A stretch of 64,000 nt of DNA from Chloropicon primus. Its lineage: Eukaryota > Chlorophyta > Chloropicophyceae > Chloropicales > Chloropicaceae. The position numbers and the translations under genes are program-made. A model generated the notes under the pieces. The model ran no database searches and had not been told where the DNA came from. It was given only the letters and a program-made list of their open reading frames with translations. Shown here piece by piece: positions 57,583 through 64,000 of this stretch (position 1 is the first letter of the stretch; each line of letters opens with the position of its first letter). Where the stretch lies: contig CP060767.1 of the NCBI GenBank assembly GCA_023205875.1, positions 1 through 64,000 on the forward strand, written 5' to 3'.

Positions 57583-59499
57583 CTATTTCGACAAAGAATC
57601 CGTGAGCCGGGCTTTGAGGGCTTCCTTCTCCTTCTCTATGGCACCGGCGAGCGCTTGGTTGAGATCCTTGTTCCAACCCTCCAAGCCCTGCATGCTCTCC
57701 ACGATTTCGTTCAAGGTCTTGTCCACGCACTCCATGGCGGAATCGATCTTTGCATCATCCGCGGGCGAAGGTGGTTCTTGCTCTTCCTTTCCTCCTACGC
57801 GGTCCAGCTTCTTCATTAAATCGGCCATCTGTGACGACAGCATGCTCATGTCCTTGGACAGCCTCTCTGCTGACGCGCTCTTTGGGGGTGGCATGGCCTC
57901 GCTGGGAGGGGCAACGTAGTGCCAGCCCGGAGGCAGGACCATCTGGATGCTGGATTGTGCAGTCTTTGCAGGAAGCGGGCTGTCCGAAACAGGCTCCTTC
58001 TTGCCTCCTGGGCTTGACTGTGCGACCGCCCTGGGCGCCTCCTCGGCAACCTGGTCGTCCACACTGTTTGCGGATTCCGCCTTCGCCTTGTTCGGGGAAT
58101 GGTCCTCCTGGGGCTCCCGCTGCGCCCTGGCAGCCTCTGGAGCAGCAGGCGAAGCAACGTCCTGCTCTGGTTCCATTGGCCGCTGGGGCTCTCGTACCGG
58201 CGGAGACTGGACTGGCGGCGACGCGCTCAAGGACGATAGACTCCTGGTAGGTTTGGCAAACATGTTGATGGGCGCCGTTCCGTATGGGTTTTGTGCCGCC
58301 GAAAGCTTTGCCATCCTCTCTATCAACTTCTCCTTCTCTGATTTTTCTGCCTTTGGCTGCTGTGGTTGGTGCGTCTCCTCCTCCACCGATGGAGCTGGGC
58401 TTGCTGGTTGGGACTGCGGGCTCGCTGGCTGTGGCTGCGGGCTCGCCGACCGTGCCTGCACTTGTGGCCTCACATCCTCGGAGAAGGATCCCGTCGTCTC
58501 CTTTCTCGACCGGCCAGAGGAACTCCCCTTGTTCTTCCTGATCTTTGATAGGGTGATCTCGTACGATGAGACTGTGTATACGCAACCCTCGGGTTCCCGG
58601 GTCTCTGCCACGCTTGCCACAAACCCGAGCCTCTTGCTAGCCCTCCTCATCCCCTCTACAGCACGAGAGACCACGCCCGGCACCGAGGATGCCTTCTTGC
58701 CCACTTCAAACTTGGCAACCGATTCGTGCACCATCACGTCGTCCTTGGTGATGCTCCTCGCGTGCAACGACTTGTTCACCCAGGCCGAGAAGATCACTTG
58801 AACCGTGTCGCCAGTGGCCGCAACCTTGTCGTCATCGCTGTGCATGGAGTCCTGGAACAACTCAATCGGCTCGCCGGTCGAGGTCTTCTCGGAGGCAAGC
58901 GTGCTGGCCATCAACCTCGCCGTGGCAACGCTGTACGTGAACTTGTGGGACTCGGCTTGCGAAGGGAAGAGCAAGGACCACGTGCACGTCTCGCCCTCCC
59001 CCGCTGCTGCCGGGGAAACGAAAGCAACGTAGTTGTTGGACTGAGGGACGATGGTGAATTCATCCGTCATCGCAGACCGAAAGAACGGGCTCTTCGTCTT
59101 GTCGTACACCACCAGGGATATCGACCTCGGGGTCTCCTCGATCAGAGCGACGCCAGCAGCGCCACAGGCCATGGGCTCAGTCCCTGTGACGGTCTTGTAC
59201 AGCTGGGATATTGTCGTGGCGTAGAGGACCCTGTTCCCGGCAGAAACCGTGGTGTACCCCCCCGGAGCCTGCTTGCTCACGCTCCCTCGCGCTCCCCCTC
59301 CCCCCCCTATCGAGCTCGTGCTCCCCCCTTTCCTGGGCCTCGTGGAGGGGGAGGGGGAAGTCTTGGGCTCGTACTTGAACGTAGTCACGTTCGCTTCCTC
59401 CGTCGACTGGTCGTCCGTGTCGAACAGAGCTCCCAGCCTCCTCGAGGCTTTCTCGAGCCCTCGCACCTCGTCCTCTTGATCCCCAAACAGCAAGCTCAT
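57583..59499 (-). CDS. FKBP15-like protein (EVH1-like plus degenerate FKBP domain)
   Basis: A 638-residue protein from ATG at 59499. After a short N-terminus (MSLLFGDQEDEV, LGALFDTDD) comes a segment at about 75-200 (VLYATTISQLYKTVTG, SLVVYDKTKSP, NNYVAFVSP, TWSLLFPSQ) resembling the EVH1/WH1-like domain of human FKBP15 (WAFL). A shortened FKBP-type fold follows (TGDTVQVIFSAWVNK... VVSRAVEGMRRASKRLGFV... VYTVSSYEITLSKI) that lacks most of the catalytic aromatic pocket. A disordered Pro/Gln/Ser middle and a C-terminal coiled coil (LSSQMADLMKKLDRV) end it. FKBP15 works in actin-dependent early-endosome traffic. A comparable role here is inferred. The 3' end is only 33 bases from MPP-beta. Confidence 0.65.
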   Translation of the reverse strand: MSLLFGDQEDEVRGLEKASRRLGALFDTDDQSTEEANVTTFKYEPKTSPSPSTRPRKGGSTSSIGGGGGARGSVSKQAPGGYTTVSAGNRVLYATTISQLYKTVTGTEPMACGAAGVALIEETPRSISLVVYDKTKSPFFRSAMTDEFTIVPQSNNYVAFVSPAAAGEGETCTWSLLFPSQAESHKFTYSVATARLMASTLASEKTSTGEPIELFQDSMHSDDDKVAATGDTVQVIFSAWVNKSLHARSITKDDVMVHESVAKFEVGKKASSVPGVVSRAVEGMRRASKRLGFVASVAETREPEGCVYTVSSYEITLSKIRKNKGSSSGRSRKETTGSFSEDVRPQVQARSASPQPQPASPQSQPASPAPSVEEETHQPQQPKAEKSEKEKLIERMAKLSAAQNPYGTAPINMFAKPTRSLSSLSASPPVQSPPVREPQRPMEPEQDVASPAAPEAARAQREPQEDHSPNKAKAESANSVDDQVAEEAPRAVAQSSPGGKKEPVSDSPLPAKTAQSSIQMVLPPGWHYVAPPSEAMPPPKSASAERLSKDMSMLSSQMADLMKKLDRVGGKEEQEPPSPADDAKIDSAMECVDKTLNEIVESMQGLEGWNKDLNQALAGAIEKEKEALKARLTDSLSK

Positions 59500-60361
59500 C
59501 CCTTCCCTTCCAAATCAATGAACCAACCAATCAGTCGAAGGAAACCTTTTGTTCAAGAGCTTGAGCAGGCAGGCAGAACCCCTAGGATCAGAAGAATCCT
59601 TCCAGAAGAATCAATCTATCAATCTATCAATCTATCACTCTATCAATCCATCCATCCATCCATCCATCAATACCCATCCATCCCAACAAGCAGTGAAGGT
59701 GTTTGTGGTCCCAGTGCCTTGCTCGATGGAGAGATGCTTGTGTCTTGTGTTGGATTGCGTCTGGTGATGTCACGACTGTCCCGTCCTATGCGAGGCAATC
59801 GCCCTCACCTCACCTCACCTTGGCTTGGCTTGCCTTGGCTTTTCTTGTCCTTGGGATTAGGGTACCGCTTGGGTCAAAACTGCTCGGCGGAGGTCGCAGG
59901 AGACGAGAGAGAGGCGGGCGATCAAGGGCGAAGCGCACAAGGTTAGAGCGGGGAGTGAAACACGGGAAGGGTGTCATACGAAAGGTGGACTCACGCTCTT
60001 TCGATTGGCGTGTCACACGTTCGCGTTGGAAACTGGAAAAGTGGAATCAGACGCCAGAACAAAGGTGTTGTTTCGGTCGGTTCGACAAGAACACTTTGGC
60101 TTGTTTTGGATTCCGAGCGAGAGCATTCGGAAGCAATCGATCGACGCTTGTTCCGATCCCCTCGGCACCAATTGCATCGACGCGGGGCCTCGTCGTTCGC
60201 AAGGTTCTTGACAAAGATCTGGTCGAGGAAGTCTTTTCGATTGGATTCGTTCGTTTGTCTGGATTGGAAAGGAGTTGTCCATCGATCGGACGAGGAGTTT
60301 GGTTGGGTTCGAGCTTTTGTGTGTTGAATTGAGGAGAGATAGATAGAAGAGGTTGATAGAG
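59500..60361. other. Divergent region, FKBP15-like and SnRK2
   Basis: An 862-base spacer with ATCT/ATCA and ATCC tetramer runs (59610-59670), CTCAC and GGCTT pentamer runs (59803-59840), and GATCGATC patches near 60137 and 60281. A long leader or unseen 5' exon for SnRK2 is possible. I found no coding signal. Confidence 0.5.
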
Positions 60362-61429
60362 ATGGAAGACGGTCCATCGACGTCGCCGCTGGCAGGCAAG
60401 GGGTTCAACTTTGGGGAGCGTTACGACGTTGTCAAGGAGCTGGGCTCGGGGAACTTCGGCGTGACGAAGCTGGTGAGAGACAAGGAAGGTGGGGAGCTCT
60501 TGGCGGCGAAGTTTTTGGAGAGGGGCGAGAGGATTGACACCAACGTGGAGAGGGAGATCCTGATCCACCGCACCATGAGTCACCCGAACATAGTGAAGTT
60601 CAAGGGCGTGTCCTTGTCCCAGGCCGATTTGGTGATCCTGATGGAGTACGCCTCAGGAGGGGAGCTCTTCTCTCACATCCAGAAGAAAGGGAAGATCCCT
60701 GAGAGCGAGGCGAGGTATTTCTTCCAGCAGCTCATCTGCGGCGTCGCGTACTGCCACGTGAAGGGCGTCTGCCACCGAGACTTGAAGCTGGAGAATGCTT
60801 TGCTTCACCGGGAGGAGGATGGCGCGCCGAGGGTGAAGATCTGCGATTTCGGGTACAGCAAGAGCAACTTGCTTCACAGCAACCCGAAGTCGACCGTGGG
60901 CACCCCGGCCTACATTGCGCCTGAGGTTCTGACTCCTGGGAACACGGGGCAGCAGTACAACGGGCAAATTGCCGACGTGTGGTCCTGCGGGGTCCTCCTT
61001 TACGTGATGCTCGTCGGGAGCTATCCCTTCGAGGATCCAAACGACCAGAGAAACTTGAGAAAGAGCATTCAGAGAACTCTGGCCTGCAAGTACAGCTTCC
61101 CCTCCCACGCCTCCATTTCTGAGGAGTGCAAGCACCTTCTGACCAGAATCTTCGTGTTGTGCGACAAGAGGATCACCATCGATGAGATCATGAAACACCC
61201 TTGGTTCCTGGTGAACCTTCCCTTGGAGCTCCAAGCCCAGATGAACCAGAACGCCGCGACGAGTGCGCCGGAGGAGGGTTTGAACGAGCTCGGCCAGAGC
61301 GTGGAGGACATCAAGGCTTGCATCAAGGAAGCGATGCAGGGGCCAAAGTACGACTTCATTATGGACGACGATGACATCGAGATGATGAATGACGAGTATG
61401 GCAGCGGGGAATACATGATGGGAGACTGA
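60362..61429 (+). CDS. SnRK2-type Ser/Thr protein kinase
   Basis: A 355-residue kinase from ATG at 60362. Glycine loop ELGSGNFGVTKLV, catalytic Lys in LLAAKFLERG, then REILIHRTMSHPNIVKFKGV, catalytic loop CHRDLKLENALL, DFG in KICDFGYSKS, activation segment STVGTPAYIAPEVL and RITIDEIMKHPWFL. These match plant SnRK2 almost residue for residue. The C-terminal tail is acidic (DFIMDDDDIEMMNDE), like the SnRK2 domain that contacts PP2C phosphatases and ABA receptors in plants. In algae SnRK2s respond to osmotic or nutrient stress, notably sulfur starvation in Chlamydomonas, without the land-plant ABA receptor. Intronless here, whereas plant SnRK2 genes have many introns. Confidence 0.95.
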   Translation: MEDGPSTSPLAGKGFNFGERYDVVKELGSGNFGVTKLVRDKEGGELLAAKFLERGERIDTNVEREILIHRTMSHPNIVKFKGVSLSQADLVILMEYASGGELFSHIQKKGKIPESEARYFFQQLICGVAYCHVKGVCHRDLKLENALLHREEDGAPRVKICDFGYSKSNLLHSNPKSTVGTPAYIAPEVLTPGNTGQQYNGQIADVWSCGVLLYVMLVGSYPFEDPNDQRNLRKSIQRTLACKYSFPSHASISEECKHLLTRIFVLCDKRITIDEIMKHPWFLVNLPLELQAQMNQNAATSAPEEGLNELGQSVEDIKACIKEAMQGPKYDFIMDDDDIEMMNDEYGSGEYMMGD

Positions 61430-61913
61430 ACGACCTCCCCGCGATCTTTCTCTGAGACCTGGTCCAGGCACTAATGTCCTTCTCCTTTACCCGCTTGTTG
61501 AAGAAGAGGTCCATCCGTATTTTTTTATTACACCGTTTGATCCTGTGGTGCTGGCCGATAGGCACACAAACGCTCTGTTCTCCCCTCCTCCTCGTCGTCC
61601 AACGCTCCTTGCTTGTGTGGCTAGGCATCCGAAACCCAGGGACGGACGTCGTTGTCCAAACTTTGCAGGAGGATGCTCCAGACCGAGCACTCGGAGTACC
61701 CCACCCCACCAACCCTTTGATGTATGCCGGTGTCCCCCTCCTCCCCTCCTCCGGCTGCTGGCACATTGGACGCAGCCAAAGCAGTTTCTGATCGGAGCAC
61801 GGCGCTAGACGGAGGAGCAAGGCTTGGTCGCGGGAGCGTGGTGAAGGGAAGGGACGGTTGGCGTTCGAGAACTCGGTCGCTTGGTCTTCGTCGGTCGGTC
61901 GGGTCGCACACTG
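61430..61913. other. Intergenic region, SnRK2 to arogenate dehydrogenase
   Basis: A moderately GC-rich spacer between two plus-strand genes. No tandem repeat or RNA gene was seen. Frames on the minus strand continue through the next gene and look like shadows. Confidence 0.5.
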
Positions 61914-63174
61914 ATGCGGCGCGCCTCGTGGCACAAGAGGAGTGGGTTTGTTGGACACACCACGAGGGGGTTTCTCTCGGGGAGAGCGTTGGGGTCGGCG
62001 GGGCGTTGCCGTGCCAGGAGGAGCGAGAAGCGGATGGGGAGCGCATGCGCTGTGCCTTGCGTTGCATTGGATGCAGCGCAAACCTTCGACTCCGAGTCGA
62101 AGCGGGAGAGCGACAAGGAAAAGAAGAACGCAAACAAATCCAAGGCGGGGGAGGAGGCCACGACCTCCTTCGCAAGTCCAGCAGGGGAGAGGGGACGGTA
62201 AGTTGCCTCGCACCGCGTCTTGTCTCATGACTTGCTTCTCTAACTCCGCGTCCCGTCTCCTCACTTCCCTCACTCTTCCTCGGCTCAGTGAGACGGAGGA
62301 TGGCCTTTGCAGGCTGAAGATCGGTATCGTTGGATTCGGCACCTTCGGTCAGTTTCTAGCGAAACGTTTCGTTTCTCAGGGGCACGCCGTCCTGGCCACT
62401 TCCCGCTCAGACAAGTACTTGCCAGTTGCCGAGGAGCTTGGCGTCGAATACTTTTCCAACGTGGACGACTTTTGCGAGGAGCACCCCGAAGTCGTCGTGC
62501 TCTGCACGAGTATCTTGTCGACTGAGCGAGTGGTTCAAAAGTTCCCGTTCCTGAGGCTCAAGAGAAACACCTTGCTGGTTGACGTGCTCTCCGTCAAGGA
62601 GTTTCCCAAGAAGTTGTTGTTAAGGGAGGTGCCGGAGGAGTTTGACATTCTTTGCACGCACCCGATGTTCGGACCCGATAGCGGCAAGGGAAGTTGGGAG
62701 GGGCTGCCCATGATGTTCGACAAGGTTAGAATGGACTCGGAGAACAAGAAGAACGAGGAGCGCTGTCACAATTTTTTGAAGATCTTCGAGCACGAGGGGT
62801 GCCGCATGATCCCCATGTCGTGTGAGGAGCATGACAGGCAGGCTGCTTCAACTCAGTTCATCACGCACACCGTGGGAAGAATGCTGGGCGACATGGCGTT
62901 GGAGTCCACCCAGATCAACACGAAAGGATATGAGTCCCTCCTCACGCTGATTGAGAACACCTGCAACGATTCGTTTGAGCTGTACTATGGATTGTTCATG
63001 TACAACCAGAACGCCACAGAGACTCTGGAGGCAATGGAGAGGTCTTTCGATCGAACGAAGAAGAGGCTGTTCGACCAGCTCCACGAGGTGCTGAGGGAGC
63101 AGATCTTTGGGGAGGGCCAGCCGGCGCACATACGGGAGCAGCAGCAAAGTGCAGGAAGGAAACTTAACAAGTAA
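61914..63174 (+). CDS. Arogenate dehydrogenase (TyrA), plastid
   Basis: Exons 61914-62197 and 62313-63174 give 381 residues. The 115-base intron starts GTAAGT and ends TTTGCAG, and the join gives AGERGRLKIGIVGFG. ATG at 61914 is the first in frame and heads an Arg/Ser/His-rich transit peptide of about 90 residues. The NAD(P)-binding motif is GIVGFGTFGQFL, with ATSRSDKY after strand 2 (Ser-Arg suggests NADP preference). The dehydrogenase domain has THPMFGPDSGKGSWEGLPMM, HDRQAASTQFITHTVGRML and NTKGYESLLTLIENTCNDSF, all typical of plant TyrA. It oxidatively decarboxylates arogenate to tyrosine. A frame running through the intron from 61942 also exists but lacks the transit-peptide join. Confidence 0.9.
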
Positions 63175-63216
63175 AGATACACACACGCTTGTTGTACACA
63201 CCCAGATAGAGAGCCC

Positions 63217-64000
63217 TCATTTCTGCTCCGAGGACGGCCCTTGATCTTCTCTCCTCCTCTTGCTCGGCCCTTGCCCCTTGTTCCCTGAGGCGCCACTGCT
63301 GGCTTCCCCGCTCGTTGGTTTGCGCTTCTCGGTGGTGGTTGCCCCCTTGGCACCCGCCGTGGGATAGAAGTCCGTGTGAAACGCGTCGTACAGCCTCTTG
63401 ACCTTGGTCGGACCGAGGCCAGGACAGCCACTGAGGTCCTCCTCCGTCAACTGAAGGATGTCCTTGAGGGTGTGGAAAGCAGCAGTCAAGGTGAGGACAT
63501 CCGTCCGGTTCACGCCCCTGATCTGCGTCAGGGCCTGGGTCACCCGCGTCGTGTAGTCCTCCGTCGGCACATTCGTCTTGTTTCCCAGCAACAGATCGTG
63601 AGGCTTCGTCTCATACGTTTTGAAAGTCTCGATGTACCTCGCACACTCCTCGTAGCTCCAGGCGCAGAACAGCGTCAAGTCCGACAAGCAAGCCAGCTTG
63701 GTGATCGCGGCCAAGGGCTTGACAGGGTCGTCCACATCCACGTGGACGAGGAGAACCCTCAGCCTAAAGGCCCTTTGGAGCTCCCTGATCCTCAAGTGGA
63801 TGTACTGCGGGTGAAGGAGGTGGTACTTGAGCGACAGGAAGAGGGCCACGCACGACGGACCCATCTGGTAGTCCGGAACGAGGTCATCCGCGTACTCCCA
63901 CCTCACGTTCTTGATAAACCGGAGCAGAGGGTTTCCCGTCTGCCTCTTGCTCACCCACACCGCCAGACTCGGGTTCCCCGTCGTCGCGTTCGCGTTCTTC
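63217..64000 (-). CDS. ERCC1: DNA excision repair protein ERCC1, C-terminal part (continues past window)
   Basis: At least 260 residues are visible. The frame is open to the window edge and the true start lies beyond 64000. The XPF-like central domain is recognisable (QTGNPLLRFIKNVRWEYADD, GPSCVALFLSLKYHLLHPQY, VLLVHVDVDDP, TLFCAWSYEECARYIETFK). The tandem helix-hairpin-helix follows (ALTQIRGVNRTDVLTL, LSGCPGLGPTKVKRLYDAF). ERCC1 pairs with XPF to cut 5' of DNA lesions in nucleotide excision repair and acts in crosslink and recombination repair. A Lys/Ser/Gly-rich tail with RRRED follows, a plausible nuclear signal. It is convergent with the TyrA gene at 42 bases. Confidence 0.95.
   Translation of the reverse strand, partial: KNANATTGNPSLAVWVSKRQTGNPLLRFIKNVRWEYADDLVPDYQMGPSCVALFLSLKYHLLHPQYIHLRIRELQRAFRLRVLLVHVDVDDPVKPLAAITKLACLSDLTLFCAWSYEECARYIETFKTYETKPHDLLLGNKTNVPTEDYTTRVTQALTQIRGVNRTDVLTLTAAFHTLKDILQLTEEDLSGCPGLGPTKVKRLYDAFHTDFYPTAGAKGATTTEKRKPTSGEASSGASGNKGQGPSKRRREDQGPSSEQK

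Noticed and set aside
1-64000. tRNA, rRNA, transposon, retroelement, viral or CRISPR content
   Set aside because: I looked for T-loop boxes, reverse transcriptase, integrase, transposase and capsid motifs and regularly spaced palindromic repeats and saw none. The tandem repeats present lack unique spacers.

Overview
This window is the left end of a eukaryotic chromosome. It opens with about 237 bases of telomere repeat (C-strand CCTAAAA, so G-strand TTTTAGG), then a 198-bp subtelomeric satellite, and runs into compact nuclear gene space. The gene set points to a green alga: granule-bound-type starch synthase, plant-type dihydropyrimidine dehydrogenase, arogenate dehydrogenase, an LPA2-like photosystem II assembly factor, an ABC1K7/8-type plastid kinase, YlmG, phosphoglycolate phosphatase and an SnRK2 kinase. 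High coding GC, few short GT-AG introns and tiny intergenic spacers suggest a small-genome prasinophyte-grade alga, for instance a Chloropicon relative. That last step is inference.

Layout. 0-1.6 kb: telomere, satellite and a gene-free stretch. 1.6-9.3 kb: an unrecognised protein, a secreted reelin-repeat protein, a RecA-like P-loop ATPase, a UBXD8-like UBX protein and TRAPPC6. 9.3-12.8 kb: two tandem ZIP-family metal transporters sharing a block that is identical even at silent sites. 14-20 kb: a two-RRM protein, a TPR co-chaperone, PYD1 and an isochorismatase-like hydrolase with a 46-bp minisatellite at its 5' side. 20-35 kb: a neuropathy-target-esterase-like phospholipase, an aspartic protease, an SCD2-like coiled-coil protein, a GT29 sialyltransferase-like enzyme with an EGF-like module, GBSS, YlmG and PGLP. 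35-48 kb: a profilin-like protein, a DEG9-like protease, riboflavin kinase, a tail-anchored protein built on a codon-phased repeat array, ADA2, the mitochondrial ABC transporter ATM3 and a long EF-hand protein. 48-64 kb: SUMO E1 subunit SAE2, LPA2-like, ABC1K, proteasome alpha-6, MPP-beta, an FKBP15-like protein, SnRK2, arogenate dehydrogenase and the C-terminal part of ERCC1, which runs off the right edge.

The 34 genes have no operon-like grouping. Strands alternate often, convergent pairs are commonly only 33-140 bases apart, and 5' flanks are rich in short tandem repeats with a 5-bp period. Six genes carry introns I could place by splice signals and family alignment. Many long open frames lie antisense to genes because coding GC is high; these were left out. 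I saw no transposon, retroelement, viral fossil, rRNA, tRNA or CRISPR array. Family assignments come from motif recognition by eye, not from database searches.
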